From Voacanga thouarsii (lineage: Eukaryota; Streptophyta; Magnoliopsida; Gentianales; Apocynaceae): a stretch of 64,000 nucleotides of DNA. Below are positions 12,190 through 23,395 of this stretch, piece by piece (position 1 is the stretch's first letter; each line of letters starts with the position of its first letter). The stretch spans positions 2,356,001 to 2,420,000 of the forward strand of contig JANUWF010001631.1 in assembly GCA_026120185.1 (NCBI GenBank). Direction: 5' to 3'. Under the pieces are notes generated by a model. The model was not told the DNA's origin. It ran no database searches and saw only the letters and a list, made by a program, of their open reading frames with translations. Both the position numbers and the translations under genes were made by a program.

Positions 12190-13330
12190 TGGGGAATAGT
12201 TCAATGTACCTAGGTGCTAGCTTCTTTCTTAGTCCTTTAATTCCAAATTATCGTTGTGAAGTCAACTTCAAGAATACACAATCTCCTTCTCCAAATCCCA
12301 AATCTCTCTTATGTCGATCCGCATAACAATTCTGTCTACTCTGAATTGCCTAAAACTTGATTTTAAGCATTTCCATAGCCTATCAAACTTTTTAGGATCA
12401 AAGGCATCATATTCACCCGTCCTTCGTCCTAGACCACATATCCTTTCATATGAAGCTTCAAATGGGACCATTCCAATTGTTGATTGAAAACTATTGGTGT
12501 ATGCAAATTCTGCATATGCTAAATTATCAATCCATTTAGTTCCAAAATCCGAAGCACAAGCCCTCAACATGACTTCCAAAACTCTATTTACTCATTCTGT
12601 CTATCCATTTATCAGTGGATGCGCTACTGTGCTAAACTTTATTGTAGTCCCATACCTTAACGACAGTTTAGTCCAATTCTAAGGTAAATCTAAGATCTTG
12701 ATCTGACACAATACTAGAGGATACTCATGTAGTTTGATAGTTTCCTCCATATAGATTTCACTTAACTCCTCTAGGGAATTCTGTTAGTTAATGGGAATGA
12801 AATGAGCAGACTTTGTTAGTCAATCCACTATCACTTATATAGTATTTCGCTATCCTACTGCCATGGAAAATCCTATAATGAAATCCATGGTAATTTCATC
12901 CCATTTCCACGATGAAGTAAATAATGGTTGTAGTGACCTTCTAGGTTGTTGTTGTTGGTGAGCTTTCACTTGCTGACAAATTAAACATCGAGCCACAAAG
13001 TTTGAAATACCCTTCTTCATATCAATTCACCAATAATGCCATATCAAGTCATGATACATCTTTACTGCTCCTGGATGAACGGTATACTTACTTCGATGTA
13101 CTTCTATTAAAATGCATTACTTCATCACAGACTGTTTTGGAATACAATACCTACCCCGGTAATAAATAATTCCATTATTGTCCTTTCAGAACCTATCTCC
13201 TCCTTTATTCACCTTCTTTTGCATAAACTTTTGCAACTCTTTATCTTTATCTTACTTTCCCTTTTATTCTTTTAGGGAAATAGGTTGAATGGAGATATTA
13301 CTCATCCTTATTTCTCCGTCTACCGCAATT
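12190..13330 (-). pseudogene. Tekay A integrase (broken)
   Basis: The order on the minus strand is zinc-binding region, catalytic core, C-terminal part. The zinc region (about 13060-12970) reads YWxIDMKKGISNFVARCLICQQ, keeping the CxxC half of the HHCC motif. It is followed by WKWDEITMDFIIGF and VIVD, the start of the catalytic core, at about 12900-12810. The C-terminal part is open at 12268-12579: DNLAYAEFAYTNSFQSTIGM and then VPFEASYERIC, typical of gypsy integrase. Several stops and frameshifts separate these parts, so no active integrase can be made. The family is Ty3/gypsy and the Tekay placement comes from the chromodomain. Confidence 0.85.
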
Positions 13331-13497
13331 GCTTCTAGTTTTGAAATTCATAATACCCGAAGAGCTGATAAATTTTCCTTCCTACTAAGGTATCTACTAT
13401 TATGTTTGCTTTTCCAGGATGATACTTAATTGGATACCGAAATTCTTTCAAAAATTCCATCCACCGACGTTGTTTCATGTTCAAATCCTTCTGGTAA

Positions 13498-14680
13498 TCA
13501 TACTTCAAGCTTTTGTGGACGGTGAAGAATTTTAAACTCTATCTCATACAAATAATATCTCCATGTCTTAAGGGCAGACACAATAGCGGCTAACTCCAAA
13601 TCATTTATAGGATAATGCTCCTCGTGGGATTTCAATTTCCTATAGATATAAAATATCACCTTTTTCTCTTGCATCAATACTCTTTCCAATCCTTCCTTTG
13701 ATGCATCTATGTTCACCTCATAAAGTTTCTCCGTCATCAAAATAGGAGTAGAACTTAACCTTTTCTTTAACTCCTGGAAATTTCTCTTACACTCTCGGTC
13801 CAAATATAAGGATCTCTCTTTTGGGTGGGTCGAGTCAAAGGTGAAGCTATCTAAAAAAAATCTCTCAATAAACCTCCGATAATATCCTAATCCCAGAAAA
13901 CTTTGTATGTCAATTGGAGTCTCAAGATATTTCCAATTAGCCACCGTTTCAACTTTTACAAGATCTACCATAATCCCATCTTTAGATATCTCATGTCCCA
14001 AGAATACTACTTCTTGTAGCCAAAACTCACACTTACTGAGTTTATTATATAATTTGGCCTCCCGTAACTTCCCAATACTTTCCAAAGATGTTTCTCATGC
14101 TCTTAAGGATCCTTAGAATACACCAAGATATCATTTAGGAATGTAACACAAAACTGTCTAAGTAAAGCCGAAACATCCGATGCATCAGTTCTATGAAAAT
14201 AGCAAGGGCATTAGTAACACCAAAGGGCAACACTACAAACTCAAAAGGTTCATATCGTGTGTTAAATGCAGTTTTTGGTATATTTTCTTCTTGAATCCAA
14301 ACTTACTAATATCCCTGCCTCAAGTCTATCATTGAGAATTATTATGTTCCTTGTAACTAATTAAACAATCCATCAACCATAGGCAATGGATAGTTTTTCT
14401 TTACTGTTATTGCATTCAATCCTTGATAATCTCTACGCATCCGTAGTGACTCATCTCTCTTTCTAACAAACAATATAGGTATTCCCCAAGGTGAAGTACT
14501 AGGCCAAATAAATTCTTGCTCCATTAACTGCTGTACTTATTTCTTAAGCTCTTGTAATTCTGTAGGTGTCATTATATAAGGAGTTCTTGAAATTAATTTT
14601 GCCCATGGCACCAAATGAATGGAAACTTCTACTTCTCTTTCCAGTGGTAATTCCTTCAATTTTGCTGGAAAACATCTAAA
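13498..14680 (-). pseudogene. Tekay A reverse transcriptase and RNase H (broken)
   Basis: The RT part (about 14680-14090) contains [19 protein letters not shown], then MEQEFIWPSTSPWGIPILFV, RMRRDYQGLNAITVKKNYPL and VLPFGVTNA. The active-site box reads [11 protein letters not shown] near 14141-14110; families normally have LDD here, so the first aspartate has become asparagine. A continuous 195-codon stretch (13498-14085) follows. It holds the RT thumb/connection ([32 protein letters not shown]) and the RNase H start ([33 protein letters not shown]). Multiple stops and a frameshift occur in the RT part. It would have copied the element's RNA into DNA; it is now inactive. Confidence 0.92.
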
Positions 14681-14689
14681 TACTCATTC

Positions 14690-15200
14690 ACCACAGGGTC
14701 ATCTTTAGGATTCATAACCTCTTCTTACTTATAAATTTCATAGGCGTAGTATCCAGTACACCATTTTCTAATCATCTTCTGGGCTTTGAGTCCCGATATA
14801 AAAGCATTACTTTTTCTTCTAGCCTTACCTACAAATTTCAATATAGGTTTCCCAAGCCAACGGAATTGTATGACTTTATGTCTACAATCAACTTAAATAT
14901 AATGCTGGTATAGCCAGTCCTTGCCCAAAATAGCATCATAATCCTCTATGGGTAAACTTATCAAATCTACTCCTAAAATTTCATTCTCCACTAAAATGTT
15001 ACATTCCTTATGTACTTTCTTACTATTCATTCACTGTCCCAATGGAGTACTAACAATCATTTCATAATGAAGTTTCTTCCCCTTTTTTTTCCCATAGCAT
15101 CAAGAAATGAATTGGTAACAAAGAAATACGTAGAATCGGGATCCTTATTTTAGCATCATGATTCAAAATAAGGAGCGTAACTTCTACCACTATGGCATGA
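14690..15200 (-). pseudogene. Tekay A protease region and protease-RT linker (broken)
   Basis: The minus-strand translation shows FVTNSFLDAMGKK at about 15110-15070, corresponding to the DSGATHSF-type retropepsin region, with the catalytic DSG no longer readable. It continues with NILVENEILGVDLISLPIED and YDAILGKDWLYQH, the conserved linker between protease and RT in plant gypsy elements. Stop codons and an indel interrupt it. Confidence 0.75.
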
Positions 15201-15339
15201 ATATCCTTATTTTCCAATACAACTAGTCAAATATTCATTTATGGTTTAGTAGGTCTAGGTCAAGAGATAGAAGCATGTCCTAGGTTCTCTCTTTCTAATC
15301 CTGACCTCTACCCCTGATTATTTCTTTCCTGGTCGACTC

Positions 15340-15724
15340 CATCCTTTTAACCTTCGAGGGTGTGGGCAATTGAATCTCTTATGCCATATCTTCCCATAAT
15401 AAAAGCATCTAAAAGAGGGTTGTCTTCTAGTCAAGCCCCTTTCCTTTCTTTTGCCATCGGGGTCTCTAAATCTATTCTGACTCATACCTCGTAGTCCACT
15501 TCAATTTCTCCTACTCATATTCTTATTTATTCCACCATTCTCATTGATTCTAGTAATAGTCTCCGTCAATTGTTAAATGATATAAGCCATTTTCTAGAAA
15601 GTTTAGAACATAGGATTGTCTAAAGTTACAAGGTGGGGGCCTTCCATAGGTGGTTCCTCCACCATTGGCTTAGTGTTATTTCGAGTAGTTCACGATGATC
15701 GTCTAAAAATTCGTTTAGGAGACA
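15340..15724 (-). pseudogene. Tekay A gag, core deleted
   Basis: The frame starts at an ATG at 15722-15724 and matches the N-terminus of Tekay E gag (30744). All four early stops align with glutamine or arginine codons in E. The central capsid-like domain, present in E as a WIQQMEKIFAAMN...DWW region, is missing. The frame passes straight from an N-terminal asparagine-rich stretch to GMSQNRFRDPDGKRK and the zinc knuckle at about 15410-15372. The knuckle is also damaged: CFYYGKIWHKRFNC has a tyrosine in place of the second cysteine. Gag would form the cytoplasmic particle; this one cannot. Confidence 0.82.
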
Positions 15725-15789
15725 TCTGTACAGTTCATATGGTTTTATTGGTAAAATAATATAACATAACCCAAGAGCAGGTACAAAAG

Positions 15790-16335
15790 CGGATATCATA
15801 CCTCGGGTACTTCCTGATCCTCTTCTGTCTCAGCAGCCTCCAATCCTGATGTCTCTTCTTCTAATACTCCCGGTACATCCCTGCCAAACACCTCCTCATC
15901 ATCCTCAAATAACGCTGCACCATCAAGGATACTATCCTCCTCATCATCATCTTGATGGTGCGGTTAAATATCGTCATCAACCTTATTAGAATCACCACCT
16001 ACCTTATCTATCTAACTATATGGCGATGATGTCCTCTCGGGAGTAAGTGTCCTCTCTAGACTAAGGTTTTGCACAAACGAAGCAACAAACGGCACTAATG
16101 GGTCAAGCAAGCTCCCAATAAAACAGGGTGTATGGCGGCGGCCAGGGCCAAGTCTTGGCAAGATAAAATTTCCTGGCACACCTGCTCGGTAGATCATCCT
16201 AATCTTCCTAGATCTTTTCACACTCGAATTCTCACCTATCTTTTTCTTCCCTTCATCACTGTGCTGGTCCATTGGGCGCTTACCCTTATCACTCCTATCC
16301 ATCATACCTCCATAATAAAAGAGTTCTATCAATCC
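15790..16335 (-). pseudogene. Acidic pre-gag reading frame of Tekay A
   Basis: Between the PBS and gag lies a protein-like frame that I do not recognise. It starts near MMDRSDKGKRPMD (about 16302) and is open to about 16012. It then continues in the same frame, through two stops, into a strongly acidic stretch: HHQDDDEEDS, a EDDEEVFGRDVPGVLEEE segment, then EDQEVPEV (about 15960-15808). Tekay E has the same frame at 30020-30429. A keeps about 45 codons (basic and glycine/proline-rich) that E lacks. It is not gag, which starts separately at 15724. No domain is visible apart from the charge bias. Confidence 0.6.
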
Positions 16336-16366
16336 CTATGACGATACCATAGTTCTATAAAACTAA

Positions 16367-16378
16367 GCTTTGATACCA
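16367..16378 (-). other. Primer-binding site of Tekay A (initiator Met tRNA)
   Basis: The complement reads TGGTATCAAAGC, one mismatch from TGGTATCAGAGC, the complement of the 3' end of plant initiator tRNA-Met. It lies two bases from the end of the 5' LTR, as expected for minus-strand priming. Confidence 0.92.
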
Positions 16379-16380
16379 AT

Positions 16381-19300
16381 TCTAACACCCCTATTAAAGA
16401 TAACAGCGAAAGCATATCAATACTGGGTGTCGCCCTATCCAGTTTCCCAGATAAGGGGTCTTTATAATGAAAACAATAGAGTATACAAAGTCCAGATCCA
16501 TAAACAACCCATACTAATGGTCACATACACATATATAACAAAAAATCTAATACGTGAAAATTTTCGCTTCATATCATTAATAAGGCACATTATCAAAAGG
16601 GAACGTCTAGACCTAAACTGCTGCCACTGTGTTATCGTCCTTCTATCAGTAGGTCTGCTCAATTCTAGATTCTACAAAAAGGTAAGATAAAAGACATGTT
16701 TGAGTGAAAGATCACCCAATGAGTCCCGTGTATGCTAGTGCTTTAGTAAAGAGACAGAGTAAATAAAACCCTTATGAAGAAAATCATTTTATTTGTCCAC
16801 TGGAAATAATTTCAAAACTCTATAGAGAAGATTTTAATCATAACTTAATCATTTTTGAAAAATTATATATTAATTTCAAATAATTACCCCAATTTCCAAA
16901 TCACATGCACTTCTTCAACAGAAGGTCAGCCTGTATGCAAGTCCCGCAGTCTTTGCCTTCAGTACCACATATCATGGTACTAAGACTATAGCCTAGAGTA
17001 CTCAATCCGTGCATTGTCGAAAAAAGAGCACTAACTTACACGTATCATTGTACTTAGATCACAGCCTACATTACTCAATCCGTATATTACTGGAAAATAA
17101 GTACACTGCAGCATACTATAATCAACAAGTGCATATACCATACTAAACCTTTTACTTGCTACCATAAGCCAGGGGTCCCAATCCCAACGTCAATCATCAT
17201 CGAGGTAGCAAGGGGTTGAACAACGCCAGGTGTCTAGCCCTACCCGTGAACAACCCAAATCACAAAGTGCACACAGGGCACGGCAATTTCTAGGCACTAG
17301 ACGGCTAGCTAGGGCGACTCATCCCAATGTTCTGTCGCCCTATCTGGAGTAAGACAATCCCCAGAACAGATCGGGTTACTTGGAGTCATCTATCTCTAAC
17401 ATGAGCTAGTACAAAAATCAAAGTTCTTGCTGAGTACTCAGCGTTACCAATACCAATCCTTTCTGACTGATCAGGCCAGAGGGTAATCTGATCCCACAAT
17501 ATTTTCAAAACAAATATTTTTAGGGTAAAATAACATTTTTTAGAATTTGATCCCACTGATTCACAAGTCAGACCATAATTCCCAAAGTCTCCATAGGCCA
17601 ATCAATTCATTCTATAGGCACATCATGCCATGAAAATAATTTTCAAGATCAAATTTTCATTTTCCATAAGTCAATCTCATCATGAGAGATCATTTTCCAA
17701 AACCACATTGAAACAGGATAAAATGTTCTTTTCACACATCAAAATAAGTTTCCAAGAGTATCCGGGTCATTTTGCCCGTACTTGATCAAAAAAGCCATTC
17801 CTAAGGGTATTCAGGTCATTTTATCCATGCCCAATTCTAAAAGACTTTTTGAGGGTATTCGGGTCATTTTACCCTTACCTGATTTGAAAAATATTCACAA
17901 GAGTTCTAATAAGGTATTCGGTAAATTTTTGAGGGTATTCGGGTCATTTTACCCTTACCTGATTTGAAAAATATTCACAAGAGTTCTAATAAGGATATTT
18001 CGGTCATTTAACGAATACCCGATTCCAAAAGTTGTCATAAAATATTCTAATAAGGACATTTGGATCATTTTCCAAATACCTAATTCCAAAAAGAACTCAT
18101 TTTATGAACTCTAGAATTGTAATCCAAAAAATGGATTAAATTCGGAGTTTCCAAATACATTTCCATAAAATATTCCAATAAGGGCATTCTAGTCAATTTA
18201 TGAATACTTGATTCCAAGAATTACCATTTTCAAAAAATTCCGAGTATTTAATCCAACAATGACTAATTTCACAAAATTCATACTTTAATCATTCATTAAG
18301 GTTTCCAAGGCAAGTATGAAGTTCATTCAAGCCTAAAATGGCGCAAAACAATTCGTGCTCAAATAAACCACAAATATATTCAGAGATTTCTAAAACGGTA
18401 TAAAACAAAGCATTTCATACAAAAGTGATGCACACTAGCTAAATTTTTAGAAATCAAACGGACTCACATCATGTCCTAACTAAATTTTTCTGTTTACGGC
18501 TATTCGACCACCATTTCTACCATTTCCAATGTTCCGTCAGTTGTCTACCAATAAACCTACACCAAACAACATTTTTAGGTCAAATCATGTTTGGCGAAAA
18601 ATAGCCAACGTGCCTGATGGGTAGCCGATGTCCAACGACGTTTAGCCAACGATTAGCCGTCAAGGCCAACAGTTAGCACGTGGTTAAAGAAAACGTTCAA
18701 CTTTTGTTCACGTCATTTTCTCATCGTTTGTTCGATTGTTTTGTTTTCCTTTTTCCACATCCTTTCTCCCTTCATATACAAGGGATTCACTTCATATTTC
18801 TCATTTATTTCATCCAAAATCACACAATTAATCATCCTCAAATTCATCCATTTTTTAACTCATTTTTCTGGAATTTCACTGCTTGACACATGATTTTGTT
18901 TTGAACATAACTTTCAATCCACAACTCCGATTTAGCTCCACGATATACCAAAATGACCATAAGACTCTTAAATTTAATTCTGTATAGGCCTTTTTCAGAG
19001 TCCTAGTTCCCGTGATATGCTACAGGGAAAAAACAGCCCCAGTAGTTTTGCTTCAATTCTACTATTCATGCTTTCCTTTGTTTTCCTTTAGCCTTTAACA
19101 TCTTGGGGATATTAATTCACTCAATTTTCCTTCAAATAATCTTTAATTATGTGATTTCTAGATTCCATTACCTCACAAGAGTCATACTTATTGAACATAA
19201 ATTCACTTCTTCTAATCAAAAGTTAGTATAATTTATTTTTTTTCCAACCAAGTAACTTCCATTTTCATTCTACTTTGATCATCATCTCATCAACCAAAAG

Positions 19301-20534
19301 AAATCCTTCAAACTGCCATGAATATTCAGTTCTTCTTCACACAAAACATCATCCATAAAGCTTCTAGGCAGCCGGCATATATGGACACATAGAAAGTTCA
19401 TACAGAAAGTTTGTAAACCCTAACTTTTGATCCAAAATTAAGACATGAAAATCATATTTTCATGTTAAAATTGATATCATAATGATCATCATTCACCCAA
19501 CAACAACTTTAACTCAAATAAGGTAGAGTTTTACCTTGTATTTATAGTTCTTTGGTGTGATTTGCTCCAAGAACCTCTCAAGAACACACACTAGCTACCT
19601 TTTTCTTTCTTTTTGCTATTTTCTCTTAGTTTCTTTTCCTTTATTTCTCTCCCATTGAGGCTGCCAAAATTCTGGGCTGTATAATAACCTTCCCACCACC
19701 TTTCTTATTAGAAATTTAGCCAAGAAAATTTTAAATCAATTAATTGTATGGTGGCTAATGTATAGGTGTGTTCCAATTGAAAAATTACACACCATTTCCT
19801 TAATTTTCCTCCACAAATTGTCTTCTTCTTTTCTCTATTGAGGTTGCTGACTTCTTGGCTAATTTTCAGCCATTCAACCTCCTTTTCATGGTCCAAGTAT
19901 TGGCCAATCAACTTTTCTGGTTATTTTACAGCCCTTCCCTATTTATTTTGTAATTCTTTAATTCCATGTGTTTTGCATGAATTATTCATGAAACCTCTCT
20001 TAAATTGACACATATTCATAGGCTACCAATCATAAAATGCCACACGCACCATTTTTAACTGCGATATTCTATTTTCTTCAGAAATGACCAAAATCGGGTC
20101 TGAAATGAAAAAATATTTTATTTCACCATTCAACTCTAAAAATTCCACTAAATTCATTGGTAATACTTAAATTCTTAAATTCCTTTTCAGTTTGATCAAA
20201 TTCAAGGTCAAAGTCACGAGCGCGATCAAAATAACAAAAATGCCCCTGATAACCCGAATAACATAATTCACACCAAAATGTGCATTTTGTCACATTGATC
20301 AACTTCTCTTCTCAACGTACCCTCAAATTCTTATTTTATTAACAATAGTATCCTATCAAAGATTTAGGGTACGGGTAGAACAAATCTAATTATTACATCT
20401 AACTCCTGACAAAATATTATTTTACCAAAATGTTCATCTCATTACACCGATCATCTGTTGTTCTGGCCATTGATATAAATTCTCATCCTATTATAAATAG
20501 TGGCCAATTGAAGGTAAAAGTACGAGGTATTACA
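16381..20534 (-). mobile_element. Tekay A 5' LTR, 4154 bp
   Basis: The minus-strand LTR starts at 20534 (TGTAATACC) and ends at 16381 (GGTGTTAGA) beside the PBS. The flanking duplication tctaa at 20535-20539 matches 772-776. It includes the GGTCATTTTACCC array (17690-18200) with an 80-bp tandem duplication. It carries one copy (18722-20308) of the segment that is doubled in the 3' LTR. That segment is mosaic, resembling 3' LTR copy 2 before about 19377 and copy 1 after about 19402. No gene is seen; the short frames at 16370-16690 are LTR sequence. Confidence 0.92.
17851..18010. repeat. 80-bp tandem duplication in Tekay A 5' LTR
   Basis: Two units start GAGGGTATTCGGGTCATTTT at 17851 and 17931 and are nearly identical for about 75 bp. 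The 3' LTR (about 2145-2215) has only one unit, so the duplication arose after insertion or during the last copying. Confidence 0.92.
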
Positions 20535-20792
20535 TCTAATCTGTTTCTCCTCAAAATTGCTGCTCTTCTAGAGCAACCTAGTGCCTGGTGCCTTAATTGG
20601 CCTTGGCACTAGGTCCAATTTAGAATCTTTCACTTTTTGCTCGAAATCCACTTAAATCTGTACAAATTTGTTAAAAAAACTTTTGACAAGCAAAATGTCA
20701 AATAGAAAATAATACGTGCAGTTATTACATCAAAAGTATCACAAAATACCCTCAAATAACTAGGAAAGTAGTGATGAATTTAGGCCCTATAA
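20535..20792 (-). mobile_element. LARD B 3' LTR, proximal part
   Basis: This is the start of the LARD B 3' LTR, read from about 20792 (TATAGGGCC, compared with TGATAGGGGC in LARD C). It matches 24705-24964 of the 5' LTR. It carries two palindromic U3 modules at about 20575-20612, and the tctaa duplication at its lower edge marks the Tekay A insertion. Confidence 0.88.
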
Positions 20793-20808
20793 ATTCCCCT
20801 ACACCTGA
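20793..20808 (-). other. Polypurine tract of LARD B
   Basis: The complement contains GGTGTAGGGGAATT directly before the 3' LTR start, matching AAGTGTGAGAGTATG at the same place in LARD C (45793-45807). Confidence 0.7.
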
Positions 20809-22189
20809 ACTTTTTATTGTCCTCAAGCAAACAAGAATTAGACACTGAGCATATTGCTTAAGACAAAATAACTTTTTCAACTTATCCTTAGTGAATTCAT
20901 CCATAATAAATGAATAATCTTCTTCCAACCTCAAATACAAACTTGTCATTCATTCAACTCTTTTAAAACCTTTCAAAGTTGTGTATTAAATCAAATAATC
21001 CCAGGGCCATTAAAGTTAAGTTACTACTCAAGCAAGAAATCATACAAGTCAAGCCATTTAACCAATTCTAGCATTATAAACTCAAATTTACACAACTTAA
21101 GTTAATAAAATAAAGAAAGCACTCCACTCTTCTTCTTTTTTTTCAATGACTTAGGGAATTAATAGCCTCAAGTGAATGGATTTCTCTTCACACACCGTAT
21201 TAGCCCCATTATAGTCACTATACATGTTTTCATCACTTTTTTTCAACATTTTATTTCTTTGCTCTTTCTTGGCTTTTTGCCTTCGGGATAGTCTCAGGAG
21301 GGTGCACCGAACAATACTTGCTACTTCTTTCTATATTAATCCCGATTTTCAGCAAAATGACTTCTTTCTTTCAAAGATAAAAGCATTTTTTTCAACTCCA
21401 TGTTTTTTTTCAACTCACATTTTTTTTCTTTTCATTCATTTATTTTTTATTTCCTCACATTCCTTTTTCACAACTCAAAGTTAAGCAAACTTTAAATCTA
21501 TAATACAAGAATTAATTAACAAACCTTCTCATATTTCATCATATTATCCACATTTAAACTCAAAGAATAAAACAAAACTCAAATACCAAATATAACCAAG
21601 GTTAACTTAAATTATCATGAGTTAGCAAAATCTAACCTAATACACAAGTTTACCTTTTAAATAAAAATCAAACCATAATGAATGAAAAATCAATATCCAA
21701 AGTTAAAAACAAAATCACAACTCGATTATAGAAAAATAAGCTCAATTTAGCTCCAAAATTTCCAACGTTTCAAAGTTTCAAATGTTCAAAATTTTTCTAA
21801 AGTACTAATTCAATACCATGAAAACACTAAGATAATTGATAAAAACTTGGACAAAGAATATTACCAAACGACTCCCCCATATTTAAACTAGACAATGTCC
21901 TCATTAGTCAAAAATTAACATAAGAAAGTATCTCCAAAAGGACAAAAAATGATAAAGGAGGTAAAAAGTTAAGCAATATTCCTCAAGTGCAATAATACTC
22001 CAATAAATATTAAAACTTGGAGAAGAATAGAAGAGCTTGTTCAAGAAAACCTACAAACAAAAACCCAGATAAAAGCATAAATAAAATAATAACAAAATAA
22101 AGATACACCTAAATAAAAGAAAACAAACTAAAGAAAATTTCTAATAAAAATCCTAACAAAGCAAATAAAGACACGACTTACTCTTCCGC
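20809..22189 (-). other. LARD B 3' internal region, non-coding on the sense strand
   Basis: This part of LARD B lies between the unknown reading frame and the PPT. It is colinear with 44400-45790 of LARD C. I see no gag, protease, RT or integrase motif on the sense strand. It contains a second PPT-like G-run (21871-21880, complement ATGGGGGAGT) and an A/T-rich block that gives an antisense open frame (21224-21484). Confidence 0.7.
21224..21484 (+). other. Open frame antisense to LARD B (86 codons)
   Basis: The frame is phenylalanine- and serine-rich and centres on DSLRRVHRTILATSFYINP. LARD C has a matching antisense frame (45074-45370, minus) with DSLERVHRTILATFLHINP. Antisense frames before the 3' LTR are known in Tat-lineage gypsy elements, but this one may only reflect T-rich composition and homology. 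I do not claim it is a gene. Confidence 0.3.
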
Positions 22190-23154
22190 ACTTAAGATGG
22201 AAAATATTTTCCTTATTTAGGGGAAACAACATCTAACAACTACAAACACAAAATAAAGATACAAACTCTTTCCATTCATCATGCTTTGTCATCAAACCTT
22301 TGTAAAAGAAATTAAAGCTCAGAATAGAAGATAGGCATGATGAATGTAGAAAGAAGAGAGATTTTTGAAAAATAGAAAGTTTGTGAAAATAATTTTCCTC
22401 AACAAAGCAAAACACATAAACCTCATTCTCTAATATTCCTTTAGACACACAAATATTTTTGTCAACATATAAGTACACAGGATCTCTAAAGAATGCATCA
22501 AACTTGAAATCACCATTTAACGCTTCAAAATATTTGTCACAATGAAAATTCACCTTAAAACTTACCAATTGAGTTCTTAAAAATGGGATCAAGAAATCCT
22601 TACTTTGCACCACATCTACGAATACTAAGTTATCTCCTTGAAATTGGGGTAAAGGGTATAAGTTGTGAACATCCTCCAAGGGTTTTGTATGATATAGTAT
22701 TGAAAGATCCAACTCCTTGAGGCATGTGAAACTCTATACATCATCATTTGGACCATTTTCCTCCAAGAATAAAGAGTAACCTAAGAACTCATGTGACAAA
22801 TAGAGGTTAGAATTATTAGCACATAGAAGGGAATCAAATACCTCCCATTCCATATTGGGCAATTGTTCCTCATATCCTCTCTCATTTCTTTGTGGATTCT
22901 CTAGTTCAAGTGTATGGGCCTTTATGGCATCTTCAACCAACTTGGCTAATTGTGTTTGTTTTTTAGTTTTGACAACTCATTCATTAGGATGCTTCTTCAG
23001 GCCATCTAATAGACGTGTTTGCATTGGCAACAAAGGATTTGATTGAAGCTTCAAGTGACGTCTCACTAAAAGTGTTAATTCGAGCTTGCAACCTTGCTAA
23101 CGTATCATTATTACAGTAGCTCCTTTGACATTGTGCACGTGAAAAATTGTCCAT
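22190..23154 (-). pseudogene. LARD B reading frame of unknown function (LARD-ORF)
   Basis: The frame starts at an ATG (23152-23154) about 220 bp after the PBS, with MDNFSRAQCQRSY...LARLQARINTFSETSLEA. After a disrupted stretch it runs in one frame from 22940 to 22233, with a single TAG at 22734-22736. The open parts include EWEVFDSLLCANNSNLYLSH, LEDVHNLYPLPQFQGDNLVF, SKDFLIPFLRTQLVSFKVNF and a hydrophobic C-terminal part near LSSILSFNFFYKGL. LARD C encodes the same protein (43406-44407). It occupies the gag position but has no zinc knuckle, protease, RT or integrase motif. I do not recognise the family. The B copy is broken by one stop and at least one frameshift. Confidence 0.7.
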
Positions 23155-23372
23155 GATGATGTTTTGAGCCTCATGTTCAAAGAAAAACTAAAAATCAAAT
23201 TGAAAATAAAAAAATAAAAAATAATAAGACAAACAAAAATAACAAAAAATAAAGAAAAGAAAAATACACAAATTAGAAATATTTACAAACTACCTAAACA
23301 CAAAAGTTAGTGGTATTTACAAATATAATAAAGTATAAATCAACAAGCTTCAAGTGTTTTCGATAGTGCCCA

Positions 23373-23389
23373 TCCTTGGCAATACGCCA
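23373..23389 (-). other. Primer-binding site of LARD B (tRNA-Asp type)
   Basis: The complement reads TGGCGTATTGCCAAGGA. It resembles TGGCGCCGTTGCCGGGGA, complementary to the 3' end of plant tRNA-Asp(GUC), with four to five changes. The LARD C copy (43063-43080) has only two. It lies about 6 bases from the LTR end. Confidence 0.82.
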
Positions 23390-23395
23390 AAAACT

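Noticed and set aside
16370..16690. 106-codon plus-strand frame
   Set aside because: It is the antisense of the Tekay A 5' LTR end and PBS. The related LTR ends (780-1080 and 29641-29955) give similar frames only because of LTR homology.
17851..18010. Possible CRISPR-like direct repeats
   Set aside because: These are two adjacent 80-bp units without spacers, inside a plant LTR. It is a simple tandem duplication.
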